Below are positions 34,290-46,100 of a stretch of 64,000 nucleotides of DNA, in pieces (within the stretch, counting starts at the first letter, position 1; each line of letters starts with the position of its first letter). Origin of the DNA: Litsea cubeba (lineage: Eukaryota; Streptophyta; Magnoliopsida; Laurales; Lauraceae). The stretch covers positions 56,240 through 120,239 of the forward strand of contig WHSA01000965.1 of assembly GCA_012931725.1 (NCBI GenBank). The letters run 5' to 3'. A model generated the notes under the pieces. It was not told the DNA's origin. It saw only the letters and a list, made by a program, of their open reading frames with translations, and did no database searches. A program made the translations under genes and the position numbers.

Positions 34290-35794
34290 GTAAGACTGAT
34301 ATCAGATAGAAATCAACTTGATTTGTATCCTCATGATCCAAACCCAGTGGAAAGAGGAAGAAGAAAGTCAAAATAACAGAGATACACGAATGAGAAAAGG
34401 TTAAGGCCAATCCCATCCTATTAATTCTTTACTCGCGCGCGCGTGTGTGTGGAGAGAGAGAGAGAGAGAGCCAAGCGAGTGGTTGCAATGGTTGTAAGGT
34501 GGTCAGAGATGCTATGCTGACCATGCTAGACATAGTTTTCTTCTTTTTTTTCTTTTTTTTCTTTTATGAAGAAATGGAGAGGACCTACTTTTAAAAAGGA
34601 AATGAATGAGAGATGTGTTGAACTTTTAGGATATAGCTTTATCCCTCATTCACAAATGGCTTTTTGAAAAAAGAAGAAGAAGAAGATAATGGTAGCTTAA
34701 CATTAAGACAAGAAAAGCTTGTTCTGTAAATCAATCTGTGAGTGCCATATTGATTGACCATGCCACTGTATTACTTGCCAGCCCCTACCTTTTATCGTAA
34801 ACCTTTACTGGCAAAGAACCTCAAACGAATCCTTCTATAACCTCTTTTACCTCCCCTGCTCTTGCTCATTACAACGTTACATAATTGGTTGAGGAAAGAG
34901 TGAAAGATTTACTCATCCCTTGTGAACTTGATCCTTAAGGATGTCTTAACCATCTCACTACTTGCATGGTTGGCAAAGAGAAATAGCTTTTACTATTGAA
35001 GACTTGATTTCTTCTTAGAAACTATTGGTTCCTAAATGTGTTATTCGTATGTGCATGAGTGCATCCTTTATCCTTTCTTGATATAGGGGTTTAGGATCAT
35101 GAGTCTAGTATAAATTGACCTAGACTGATTCCTAAATGTGTTATTAATATGTGCATCCTTTAATCCTTTCTTGATATAGGGGTTCAGGATCTTGAGTCTA
35201 GTCCTAATTTGACCCAGACTGAACTTCAAAATTTCCTGGTTATATGACTTTGTGGTCAACTCAGTTCTGACATCGATCGGACCAAAACATCAAGCCCAAG
35301 GCTCAAAACTCTTGGGCCAGGTCCTTTAGTTAATTTTTTAAACAAGCATCCATTGCCATCCTTGTGACTTTATGATCTATTTTTATTATAATTTGCACAA
35401 TTTGTTGGTTTAGTGTTTCTAATATTGTTATTGTAAAAGGTTGCCGGAGTGGTTCATACTTTGAGAAGTTGCTTTCCCTTTATTATGAAAACTTTTCTTC
35501 ATATTTCTTATGATCATGTCACATGTATTGTCTCATTATTCACTTGAATATCACGATGTGATTGGAAATGTTAATTATAATCTGACTTCTAGAGGTTTTA
35601 CTATTATTTTTATTTTTGTGACCGAATGAAACCCACAACCACGTTCCATCTGTGCTATGAGTCCTCTAAGAATTGTTGTTCCATTATAAGACTTTCTTAA
35701 TCATTCCACAATTAGAAGTTGTTTTAGAACAAACTTAATTTTATCGAGAAAGCTACACATCCACCTAACTTGTATCAGACAATCAATGTAAACT
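34290..35794. repeat. Unit C spacer
   Basis: Homologous to 8037-9690 and 26863-28180. A short (GT)n(GA)n is at 34441-34470. The paired direct repeat is at about 34998-35210. Confidence 0.7.
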
Positions 35795-35802
35795 AATTCA
35801 CT

Positions 35803-36611
35803 CATAATTATTAGAATCCTATGATTTGTATCCCGAATCTTAAGAAAAAAAATTCGTATCTATGCAACAAATATCATTTACAAATGAATCTTAGGATTCA
35901 AGTGTTAATCCTACGACTTGATACTCATTTCATCGAGTCTTACGAGTTACGATTCAAGTGATTCGGCTAAGCGAGAATAGCTACAACCAATAAATTAATA
36001 TTAATAATCTTTTACCTTTTTCTTTCTTTATGCTTTCTTTCTTATAGCACTTTTATTTTTAAAAGGCTATTTAGTAGTTAACGAAACCTCCTAAGAATTT
36101 TTTGCGGCTTTGATAACAATCTAAAGATCAATAAAGAACATGCATTGAACTAAATCATTCGATTGGACGTATGGTTCTTGTCTTTATCTTCTTCTTTTTT
36201 TAATCTATTTTGGTGTTTTTCTTAATGAACACTTTCTTAACATTAAGAGATATCCTATTGTGTAAGATTGATAGATTTGAATTCTATTTTTATTTTTATA
36301 TTTTGATTTAAAGATAATAAAAAAATACATATTGATAATTTAAACTTATTTAACTATTTACACATCATTTATTATATATATATATATATTCCATTATGTT
36401 CTTGACGTGATTGTATGATAGACTTACTTGTTATCATATTTATACTGCTATAAATGAAAAAATGGATGATTATGAATAATTACTTTTTCCTTTTTTTTTT
36501 AATTTTTAATTATTTTTTATTCTTATTAGAAAAAAAATCGTACGATTTGTGATTTGATTTGATTTATGGGTATGAACGATTTGCGATACCATTTCGATTT
36601 TGAAAACTATG
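35803..36611. mobile_element. hAT-like non-autonomous element, perfect 8-bp TSD
   Basis: The 809-bp insertion is flanked by AATTCACT on both sides (35795-35802 and 36612-36619). Units A (near 9685) and B (near 28180) have the site once and empty. The ends are CATAATTATTAGAA and, inverted, CATAGTTTTCAAAA, in line with hAT termini. No transposase frame is present. Confidence 0.85.
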
Positions 36612-37039
36612 AATTCACTAACCATAATGTTCAAACTTCAAAACGAATGATGCAAGTGATACTGTTCCCATTTAGACTAAATTTGATGGATGTGCTAAAG
36701 TCATACGTTAGCACTCACTGTCATCTCTGTTCGTCAATGCCAACCTCTCTACTTAACACCTAATAAGAAATTTTTTCCATCCACATAATTGAATTTCATC
36801 CACTGACTCTACTCTCACTTCTTTCTATCTGTTGGTGGGCCTACGGTAGGGGTTCATAAATTTGTGTCCATTGCATACAGGTGAATTAACTATTTATTTT
36901 ATTTTTATAATTAGATTCAATTAGGACTCCCATCAAGGAAGTTGTTTGTGTAGTTTTATTGTTTTATTAGGGTCTGCCTTGAGTATTAGATAGTTGGAAA
37001 GGGATTGGGATGAGTTGCCATTTTTTAGAAAAATACTAT
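36612..37039. repeat. Unit C spacer, right end
   Basis: Homology with units A and B continues to 'aaaatactatag' at about 37039 and then ends. The 116-nt exon seen in A and B is absent from unit C. Confidence 0.65.
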
Positions 37040-37282
37040 AGACTTTCAGACCCTAACTATTTCCTTGGAGAGGTGGATGTTCTTGTGGCCAATTGTTGCT
37101 GCTTCCTGTTGCTGGGTTTTGTAGTAATGGCCAGGTTGACGTCGAGTGATGATGGTCTACCTGACGACGATGATTGTGGAGGCCCACCTGTTGCTCCTCT
37201 TTGCACTAGTAGTTGCTGTTGTTCTGAACCAGTTGGAGACACCATCATTGATGTTGAGATGGACTATAAGAAGGAAGAGTGA
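37040..37282 (+). other. Short open frame of unknown origin
   Basis: Beyond the unit C breakpoint, an open frame runs to TGA at 37280-37282. It has a Cys-rich hydrophobic stretch (V-A-N-C-C-C-F-L-L-L-G-F-V-V-M-A), then an acidic segment D-D-G-L-P-D-D-D-D, a Cys-rich patch and an acidic end. The only ATG (37010) lies in unit sequence, so it may be an exon or gene fragment without its own start. Not recognised. Confidence 0.3.
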
Positions 37283-37837
37283 GAAGATGGAAGGGCATTT
37301 TTGGCATTCATATAAAATAAGGGAAAAAGTTGGTGGAAAATCCCTTAAAATGGCCAGCTGTCCTTGATTGAAAATTTAGTTGAAAATTTAGACCCCAATT
37401 TAAAATCTTTTAAAACTTGCGTCTTTTTTTGAAATAAGGCCAAAACTTAGATCTTTTTTTTGAAAATTTTCATTATATCAATACCCTCGCATCATTTGAA
37501 AAGTAGAATTGCCCGCCACAACTTGTTCTTGGATTCATACTTTCCAAATAATGCAAAAATATTATTATAAAAGTATCTTCAAAAACGAATTGTGGCTGGG
37601 CAACTCCACTTTGCACATTATGCAAGGTACCTTGTTAACACAAATTGTGGCTTTTACTTTCCAAATGATGCAAGGGTATTATTAACAAATTATTGTGACT
37701 GGGCATTTCTACTTTACAATTCAGTTCTCCCTTTCACACTGCATTCTTATAAAAATGTACACCTGTGGTTAGCTAGAGGAGCATTTGCACACTTATAGAT
37801 TCTGTTCTTCCGTGCTAAGAGATTGAATCACCTGCAC
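37283..37837. other. Spacer with a diverged direct repeat
   Basis: Two related stretches (about 37538-37612 and 37656-37717) share 'actttccaaat-atgcaa' and 'tgggca-ct-ctacttt'. Otherwise nothing is recognised. Confidence 0.45.
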
Positions 37838-38034
37838 AATTATTGGTGACAGTTGATGCCAGTCCAGTCAATCTTGCGACTGTGGCGGCATCCTCGTTGT
37901 CGTCATCATCACACAAGGGGCTGGAGGTACGCGTCGATGAACTGAACTCAGATGCTTCTACGTCTTTGTCTTCTTCATCTTCATCATCCTCACAGGTCCA
38001 GGTACAGCTCCCAGAAGATATGAAATCACTATAA
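37838..38034 (+). pseudogene. Two-TM family gene, copy D (C-terminal remnant)
   Basis: Only the tail is present: L-V-T-V-D-A-S-P, a Ser-rich stretch and the family end P-E-D-M-K-S-L, 63 codons from an internal ATG. Membrane segments and the F-H-x-L motifs are absent. The 3'-UTR intron follows at the usual distance, which confirms the homology. Confidence 0.7.
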
Positions 38035-38109
38035 TCTCAGAAACAGAGCATCGGTATGTCTTCCCTTTTACATTCTGCCGAGTCGCAGCAACGCAGCAGG
38101 TTTACAGTG

Positions 38110-38192
38110 GTAAGTTTTTCATTTCTAATAGGTCCTGAAACTGAAAATGAAAATAATATTTGTGTTTCACCCATGTTGCCTTTTGCCTTTAG
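38110..38192 (+). other. 3'-UTR intron of copy D (predicted)
   Basis: Donor acagtg|gtaagt and acceptor ttgcctttag|gatatgg enclose 83 nt. Confidence 0.5.
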
Positions 38193-38845
38193 GATATGGT
38201 GTTTGAGCCTTCGTAGATTCATCTTATCATCATTTTGAATATGGAAGTTGGGAATGTGATGTATGTTACAATAAGTAGACAGTTGTTTCCTTTCATTTCT
38301 CCTTTGATTGCATTGAGTGTATGATGTTATTCTATTGGAGTTACTCGATGACAATCTACGACCTGTACTATGGCTTCACTTTTGTAATGATAGTCTTAAG
38401 TAGTGATAAGAATCGATCAGGAGAATGACATAATTAATAATTGGGAAATGAGAACATGCTGATGTTGTTAAATACATTACCATAAAAAGATGACACATGC
38501 TCTGATGAAAGGATGTTTCTCACAAAGGCATGAATGGAATTTAAAAAACAAAAAACAAAGAAAAAAAAAACTTCTGAGACAAAGAAGATGTGTGTAAGAT
38601 GCATCACTCTGTGCAAATCTGTATATTGAACATCCACTTGTTACATCAGTTAAACAAACATATAAAAATTTGCACAAAGAAACCCAAGATGGGAAAATGC
38701 ATTATTGTTTTAACTTTGAAGACAGCTTGTGTAACTAATTAGTGATGGCATCTCATGTGTGCCTATTGATGCAAATCTCTAACTTCATTGTATATCTTGA
38801 TTGTTTCACTCATACACATGAAAATTGGTAAACACTAGAATTGAC
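38193..38845. repeat. Unit D spacer
   Basis: Homologous to the stretch behind copies A, B and C, more diverged. No coding frame. Confidence 0.6.
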
Positions 38846-39174
38846 CTATGATGCCAAGATACAGATATGGACACGGGCACTAGTACGGGGATCGGGGATA
38901 TCACTCGTCACTTTTAAAAATCTAGGACACGGATACGGATACGAGTATCCTAATTTTTTCTTTAAATGACTTTTGAATCAATGAAATTATCATTGTTTTC
39001 GTCCCTTTCTAGCATTTTTTATGGTAAGAAGTAAAAATATTAAAAGAACTATATGAAATAAAGGACTTTATAAGTAGGATATATTAAATTTGTTCCGTAG
39101 AAGTATCGGTGCATTATCGGGTACCAATACAAGTGTCGTATCAGTCTGATACGGAAAGTATCCGAGCATCATAG
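38846..39174. mobile_element. hAT-like MITE, 329 bp
   Basis: The termini are CTATGATGCCAAGATAC and, inverted, CTATGATGCTCGGATAC (14 of 17 identical). The flanks are gaattgac (38838-38845) and taattgac (39175-39182), 7 of 8 identical. The interior has the 'ggacacggatacgg' words typical of a dispersed plant repeat. The other units lack it. Confidence 0.75.
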
Positions 39175-39596
39175 TAATTGACAGTTCCCATGATTAACCA
39201 CACGCAAACAGTACTTACCTGCAGTTCAGGAAAAAAAAGGGAAAATAAATCCATGGATGTCACCTTGAAAAACATTTTGATTAATTGTGACTCTTTGTCA
39301 CATAACATACTACTTAGAATTACAAAAGTTAAGACAGTGCTCCATCAAACCTCTCTTGTTCGTCGGACAATTACTGTCAACTGCAAAACAAGAAATCACT
39401 TTATCAAAGGCTTAGAGATTGTTAATCCTTTTACGCAACCTTATTTTGAGGGTAATCTGATGGGATCTTGATGAAATCCTAAACCCGAAAGGATTTTATC
39501 CTGCTTTCTCTTAAATCCTTGTGGGGAGAGGAGGTAACAAGTCTGTAGAGAAAGAGGAAAGAAGATCCCTCTAAAGAATTATAAAAAGAAAGGGAT
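39175..39596. repeat. Unit D spacer
   Basis: Diverged homologue of about 5660-5880 and 6000-6160. A short ORF (39178-39471) is not supported by the paralogues. Confidence 0.45.
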
Positions 39597-39833
39597 CTAT
39601 GACATTGATCCAAAAACATTCAAGTTTGTCCCATGTGTTTGATTGCTCTCCAAGCCTTTGACCCTTTGCATGAATTGATTCATGATAACCAATGTTGTCA
39701 GTCCTTTTGTTATTATCTCCAAATCTTGCATCAATAAGGTGACACTATTCTGCTCTTGTCCCACATTATTAGATATATCAAGGACAAATTTGGACAAGGC
39801 ATGAATAGCTTCTGGCAACTGATCCATTCTCAC
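39597..39833 (-). pseudogene. Minus-strand coding fragment, unrecognised
   Basis: The open frame of 78 codons reads M-D-Q-L-P-E-A-I-H-A-L-S-K-F-V-L-D-I-S-N-N-V-G-Q and continues with a Leu-rich, helix-like stretch (S-V-T-L-L-M-Q-D-L-E-I-I-T-K) to G-S-M-S. Units A, B and C hold shorter, stop-broken counterparts at the same place. Conservation of the first 25 residues across copies supports a coding origin; the heptad-like spacing of hydrophobic residues suggests a coiled coil. It has no visible promoter and is probably one exon of a lost gene on the minus strand. Confidence 0.45.
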
Positions 39834-39920
39834 CGTTGAGAAGCCTTCAGAGGCATTGTTCCCGTCCCTTGCTTTAGTACCACATTTGATTTAACACTAA
39901 CTCCAAAAGGCCTTTTATCA

Positions 39921-41134
39921 TGATACAGAAGATGAGGGACTGTGAGATTTCAGTAGTTCCTTCGGATGCAAACCGAGATCATTTTATATTGGTATTTTGT
40001 TACAACAAGCCTAACCATCTTCATGATAATCGTCCTACCAAGTCTTATCTCTTATCTATTACAACAACCGGACCATTATCTAACAAGACTTATTGGGCCT
40101 GAGGCCCTCTTGTTTGACCTGTTTGGCCCAAGTGCTCTCTACACTCCCCTTCAAATTGATGTGGAGTGGAACAGAGCATCAATTTGCTAGTCGGAAAATC
40201 ATGACGTGACCTTGTCATAGCCTTTCTGAATAAGTCTACCAATTGATGTTCGGAAGCGATGTGGGGGAGAGATATAGTAAGAGACGAAATGCTGTATGAT
40301 GAAATGGCAATCGAATACTTTGTGTTTGCTTCTTTCGTGAAACATAAGATTCAATACTATTCGAGTGTCGCTAATATTATCTGCATAATGAGTTGTAGCA
40401 CCACATTGATGGATTCTCAATTCTGCAAGAAGGTTTTGGAGCAAAATAATCTTACTAGTAGCAGTTGACATGGATTTATATTCAGCTTCAGCAGATTATT
40501 TGGAGATTGTTGTTTGTTTCTTGCACTTCCATGAAACGAGAGATGTACTTAGGAACATAGACCATCCTGTAGTAGAGCCTTGTATCTGGCTAATTGGCCC
40601 ATCTGAATTAGCATAGCCACTTATGACAAGTGGAGAGGAAGAGGAGTAAACCAATCCACAGTCAAGGGTGCAGAGAAGGTAGCAGAGAATGCGATATATA
40701 GTTGTTAAATGAGGCTGTGAGGTGCAGAAACAAATTGAATCACCACGTGAACTGCATGGGAAATGCCAAGATGAGTCATGGTTAAGTAAATGAGATTGCC
40801 CACTAGCTGGAGAAAGAGGATAGGATTTTCTCTACTAGGCTATCGCCATGCTTCCAATATTTGACATTAAGTTCGAAAGGAGTATCTACTGCATGAGAAT
40901 CACAGATTCGTGCAAGTTCATGCAGGTCCTCCTCATATTTGCACTGGTACACTTGTAGCCCCATAGAGGAATGCTGAATTTCAAGCCTTAGAAAGTAGCT
41001 CTGTTGTCCGAAGTTCTTCATGTGAAAGGAGTGTGCAAGATGACTTTGAGAAATCGGATGCAAAGAGAATCGTCCCCGGTGATGATAATATCATCTCCAT
41101 ACACTAGTAACATCGCGATCCCATATAATCTAGT
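39921..41134 (-). mobile_element. Degraded 5'-truncated copia, first in unit D
   Basis: A short LTR (about 39921-40143, inner end ...CTCTACA next to a polypurine tract) is followed on the minus strand by RNase H remnants (40471-40199, with Y-A-D-N, F-H-E-R-S-K-H) and RT/RNase H remnants to about 41100. Many stops and frameshifts. It is cut by the second copia LTR at about 41135. Confidence 0.7.
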
Positions 41135-42590
41135 ATGAGTTGACAAATAAAGAGAATTGTTACAGTAGTGTACCTCCCAAATGGTGTTGGGTCCCTTATA
41201 TATGTAGAAAGTATATCCCCTAAAAGGGGGTGATTACAAAATTTATATTCTTATCTAATCTAATTTAAAAACAAATCTTTATCTCATCTGATTTTCATAT
41301 TTAAATTGTGGTGGGCCCCAGTCCACACTAATGACACCCGCCCTCTCAAATTGATGGTGGTGAATCAATCAACAACAATTTGTTAGGAATTGATGCTTGA
41401 CCCATGGCAGAGCTTTATTGAAGATATCAGAAGCCTGAGATCAATAGTAATATGAGGTAGTGTGATAATCATCTCACAGAAGACGTCTAGTTTCGAATAT
41501 AGTGACAATCAAACCTCAATATGTTTTGCTCTTTCATGAAAGACTAGATTAGCTACAATTTGAATGGCACTAGTATTATTTGTATGTATAGAAGTAGCAT
41601 CATGTTGAGGAAATCCAAGTTTGTCAAGTAACCTTTGTAACCAAACAATCTCAGAGCTAGCAGAGGACATATATTGGTACTCGGCTTCTGTGGAGGATTT
41701 TGAAACTTAAGGACCTGTTTGTTTGTATTAAATACATAGAAATTCATTCCACCAAACCATCAATAGTTAAAAAAGAAGAGTAAAGGTGAATATAGGAAAA
41801 TGATCATCAAATAACTTCCCCTTCAATGGAAACAGAATCAAGTGAAGATGGGAGACGAATACCCAACCATCACCCAAGTAATTCAATATCTAAGAAAGCA
41901 AGGTCCCATCTACATCTCCATCTTATATCCTTCGGTGCTCACCTGTGATCATTCATTAATAATCATTGGTGGAGTTCAGTCCTCACCTCTTACCATTCAT
42001 TAATAATCCTTGGTGCAGTTTATTTGAACATGAATTGCTATGTATTTATTTTCTATGTAATCTAATGCAAACAACAGGCCCCAACTTCTTTTTTTTTTTG
42101 ACATTCCAAGAAATAAAGGATATGTACACAAAGAATGATGAGTGTTTGGGCATCCAGTCCAATCAGCATCACCATATGTAGCCAGAGTCAGTTGAATTGG
42201 TTGGAAAGAAAATCCCACGTTCAAATTTTCCAAGAAGATATCAAATGATTCTTTTGACCACAACCAGAAGAAGCTACATGGGCTGGGTCATGAACTTACT
42301 TACTCGTACTTACGTGCATGAGAAATGTTGGGCTTAGTGATTTTTAAGTATACGAGACTCTTAACAAGCTTTCGGTAGACTGTGGGTTTGAGGAGAGCAT
42401 TGCCTTCATCTTTCTTGTACTTCACATCGAGTTCTAATGGGTATCAGCTGGTGTGGTATTCCACAACCAAGCTCGTGATATGAGGTCTTGTGTATACTTT
42501 TATTGATTGATGGAAAGTCCTCCTTTGATATTTTGTACCTCGAGTCCTAAAAACTAGGTGAGGGGTCCCAAATCTTTCATATGAATTGTT
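41135..42590 (-). mobile_element. Degraded 5'-truncated copia, second in unit D
   Basis: A short LTR (about 41135-41336) ends ATGACA next to a polypurine tract (TTGAGAGGGCGGG on the minus strand). RNase H remnants follow (41747-41337 and 42263-42090) on both sides of a MITE, with T-E-x-E-Y- and G-C-P-N-type words still visible. RT remnants extend to about 42590, where unit D sequence resumes. The RT catalytic region is missing. Confidence 0.65.
41711..42089. mobile_element. MITE inside the second unit D copia
   Basis: The copia RNase H is split by a piece with ends GGACCTGTTTGTTTG and, inverted, GGGCCTGTTGTTTG. TAA precedes it and CAA follows, close to a Harbinger 3-bp target duplication. 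No ORF of its own. Confidence 0.6.
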
Positions 42591-43625
42591 GATGTCAAAA
42601 TTCGCATGAGTGCCAATTTGTGGGGAGAAAAGGGTGTGGGTGTGGGTGCAGGTACAGTGAGTATCAGGTGTTTGATGAATCGTAGGGCAAGTGGAAAGAA
42701 AATGGAGGTTTCATTTTTCACACTGGATCAGAGTATAATTCCTTTAACTATTTTTCATTACAAATGTGTTGGAATTCTAGGTTTTGAAATACTCAGCTCT
42801 CTTTCTGATACTTGTTCAATGTTTATTACTTCCCTTATCAGATCGATACCTTCTTCTGGATCATTGTATGAAAAGAAGATCAACATCCCTTTCAAACTCA
42901 ATTTTTAACATGTTACCTTTTCTTTATCATTCTGTTAAATCCATCTTTTTTTCCGTTTTTTTTTTTTTTTTGCCATAATGTTATATCCATCATTTGATCA
43001 CCATAAAATACACAAGGCTTGTTGATTTTGGGCTTCTCTATTTAATCTTGCTTTGAATGGATATATCTACAGATGAAAAGTACATTTCAGTATAGCTTGA
43101 GAATTTAGGGGAATGATTCTTGTAATGTTGTGGTTGCTATGATAGTTTATTTGCTGGTGCTTTGGCTGTTTTGGTGGTTTCTTTGTCAACCTGATTCAAT
43201 TAGATTGAAGGTTTAAATTTTTATTTGTCCACCCATCATATGCTTTTGGAGGATTTGTATTGTGACTTTTTTCTGTACATATTGTAGATCTAATTTTACT
43301 CAAATAGACACAAGCTGGACATTGAAACATACCTATGCAAGTGATCATAATGTGTGGTATGTTGCGACCTTTTTCTCCTTTTCTCAATTTTGTTTTTATT
43401 TTTATTCTCCCCCTCCCTCTACTCATTGGTACTTGAATTTTCTTTTTCTTTTCCACCTTTAAAAAACTCAAGGGCTTGATGCATGTAGTCTTTAGTAGAG
43501 AGATGGAGCTATGTACTCTCTATCGTTTTGTAACCTTGTACCTGATCATGTTATATATTTCTAGTTTATATAAAATAGCAGATTTGATCAACTAGCGTAT
43601 TCATATCCAGCTGCTCTAATTTCCG
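42591..43625. repeat. Unit D spacer
   Basis: Homologous to 7040-7979 of unit A (for instance the 'tggctgttttggtggtttctt' block near 43160). More diverged than A, B and C are from each other. Confidence 0.6.
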
Positions 43626-43682
43626 GCTATCAGCTTGGGAATATGAGCATCTGTGGCGTAGTAGGAGGAACTGCCTATATGG
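43626..43682 (+). pseudogene. 57-nt exon ghost, unit D
   Basis: Both splice sites are lost (acceptor AG to CG, donor GT to GA), but the frame is still open: Y-Q-L-G-N-M-S-I-C-G-V-V-G-G-T-A-Y-M. Same length as in the other units. Confidence 0.4.
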
Positions 43683-44111
43683 GAAAACTGATATCAGATA
43701 GACATCAACTTGATTTTATCCTCATGATCCAGACTTGAGTTCACGCCCCTTGGAAAGAAGAAGGAGAAAAGTCAAAATAACAGTGATGGAATTGAGGAAC
43801 AGGTTCAGGTGAATTCCATCCTATAATGACTACATGCACATTTATGTTTATCATCATCATCAAAGCTTTGTCCCTGATAAGGATAAGGATTCCACGGCAT
43901 CACAAGATAAGCAATCATCTCAGTGACAGCACTTCATAGAACTTTTCTTGTGATTGTTTGAGTTTCTATAGATTCAAATAAAGGATTGGAATTGAGTTTT
44001 CCAATCAAATTGGGCTCACTCTTTTGACTGCGTACCCCTAAGTTCATCCCGAGCTCTTCACACTTAGTTGTTCGTTCTCACATCTCATTTTCTATATGTT
44101 ATGTCTTCACC

Positions 44112-44154
<43 letters not shown>

Positions 44155-45555
44155 CTTATGTCATTTCATAAAAATAGCTGAGATAGTTGCTGCACACCTA
44201 GACATTCCATTAAAATTGTTTTCCTAAAATTACTATTTTTCCCTCAGCCATTAACTGACTGTTAGTCAAGGGGATTACCAAAATTTGCCAACAAACTTGA
44301 GCGGCTGCAGTCTAATTCCTGATATTTGTGGGGTTGCATTAGAATACCAAGAAAAGGCCAGGGAATTCTACAAAGATACCCAAAAGTTTTATGATTTGTG
44401 TAAGCAAATATGAGACAATCAATAGAAGTACTTCATCCATCAACAAAGTTATATCAACACAAGTGAGTCTGAAGTACATGAAACACAAATCATCTTGAGT
44501 AACCCACCTATTTATCAAAGCATTATTATATCACTGAGAGCATGGTTCAAAATATCGGCTGATACCGATTCATATTAGCCGATGTGAACTGGCATCAGTC
44601 TTATTACGACGGATATTTTGCAAATATCGGTACCGAGATCGTGGAATACAAAATTTCGGATGTTCTCGGCCAATATCTTTAGAATATTTACCGACAGCCC
44701 ACTTTTTGGTTAAAACCCTGTTTCTCCTTCTCTTCCATTTTCTCCTTTCCAAACAAAACCACCGTAAGATGAGAGGTAGCTTGGGCTCCCCCAATCACTT
44801 TTTCCACTAAAATTCAACCGAATCACGAGATTGACAGATTTCTTCGCGGCAAAACTAAATAACTGTCAACTTGATGATTGAGTATTAGTTTCTTGAGTGT
44901 AACACTAATATATCCTGGTGTTCCAAGATCTTGCTTTCTGTCTTTGTAACTAAAGCTATACTACTCAGATTCAGGCTCCAGGTTCAAGGGTCCTCCACCT
45001 GTGAGTCTGCATTATCCAAGTTCTTTATTGCTTTTACCTTTTCTGTTTTCTTGAAAATATGTTTAAAAATTAGCAAGGATTGTTGGATATTTTCTAAAAC
45101 CTGATGGTTGTTTTATCTAAAGGGTTTTTTCTAAGTTCTAACCACTGACAATTATGCCTTTCCAAGAGGTGTGACTGTTTGCCCAATGTGTGCAACCCAT
45201 GAGATGTGTTGCTTTGCACCTCTTTAAATACTGCCCATTTCCATACTCATATTAAGAGTAACTCAAATATTACTTTCCCTTACATGTGTTCTTCAAAAGA
45301 GTCTTCTTTTTCCTCTTCTTTTGTTATTTTTGGGCAAATCCCTATTCTGCCTCTTGAGTGCAATCGTAAGGCAGAGTGGACAATCTATCATGAGGCTAGA
45401 TTTTCTATGCAAACCATATGCATTTGCGAAAATATTGCCTCTAGGAAAGCATTTGGTTTGATTAGCCTTGCCCATTTTTCTTGATTAATTTCCTTCTTAT
45501 TTGCCCCCACTTCATTATCTTCCAAGTCCTATTTGCCTAGAATTATTTCTAGCAG
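43683..45555. other. Spacer with poly-G run and 'tatcgg' repeat block
   Basis: Unit D homology fades at about 43850. At 44114-44151 there is a run of 38 G. At about 44540-44660 'aatatcgg' words in both orientations mark a dispersed repeat whose borders I cannot fix. No gene is seen. Confidence 0.5.
44114..44151. repeat. Poly-G run, 38 bases
   Basis: An uninterrupted G homopolymer follows CCC. Runs of this length are rare in plant DNA and often mark assembly trouble. Confidence 0.95.
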
Positions 45556-46100
45556 ATATGCTTGAGAGAAAGGGAGCTGTGGATTTGCGCAATCCACAGT
45601 GTTCTGGAGTAGTCCTACCGATTATGTTAGGCTACTTGCAACCTGTGTGCCAACAAGAAGGTCAATGAGGGAGGATGCATTGCAGTAGAACACGCACACT
45701 TATTTTGCCAAACTGTATCTCTCTATTTAAGCATAGCTTTCGTTACACTGACAGTCTCCATGCCCCTTCTTTCTTCTAACCTCTCCAAATCTCCCTTCTC
45801 CATCTCATCCTAGCCTGTGCTTTGCTCCATGCTTCAGCTGTCCCAAACAGGCTAAAGTGGATGTCAACAAATGGCTGGTGACCATTGTCTCCTTTATTCG
45901 CTCTTTCTTCCATATGTTCCTAGACACATTTTGACGCCAGATCCTGCAACTTTCCCAACTGCTTAGGATGCCATTGAAAGGTTGGTGACTGTATGCCAGT
46001 CCAGATTCTCTATTCTCTTCATCATAAGCCAACTTCAACTTGGAGGAGGTTGAGGTACGTGTAGAAGAAGTTAGTTCAGATGCTTTTGTGTTGAGTTAGT
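45556..46100 (+). pseudogene. Two-TM family gene, copy E (pseudogene)
   Basis: The start reads M-L-E-R-K-G-A-V-D-L-R and then V-L-P-I-M-L-G-Y-L-Q, matching the first hydrophobic segment of copy B, but TGA follows soon after. Downstream pieces match both membrane segments, one F-H-M-F/Q-I-L-Q-L motif and V-T-V, each in shifted frames. It has a single F-H-x-L motif, like copy F, and no Gly/Ala linker, so it belongs to the shorter lineage. Confidence 0.65.
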
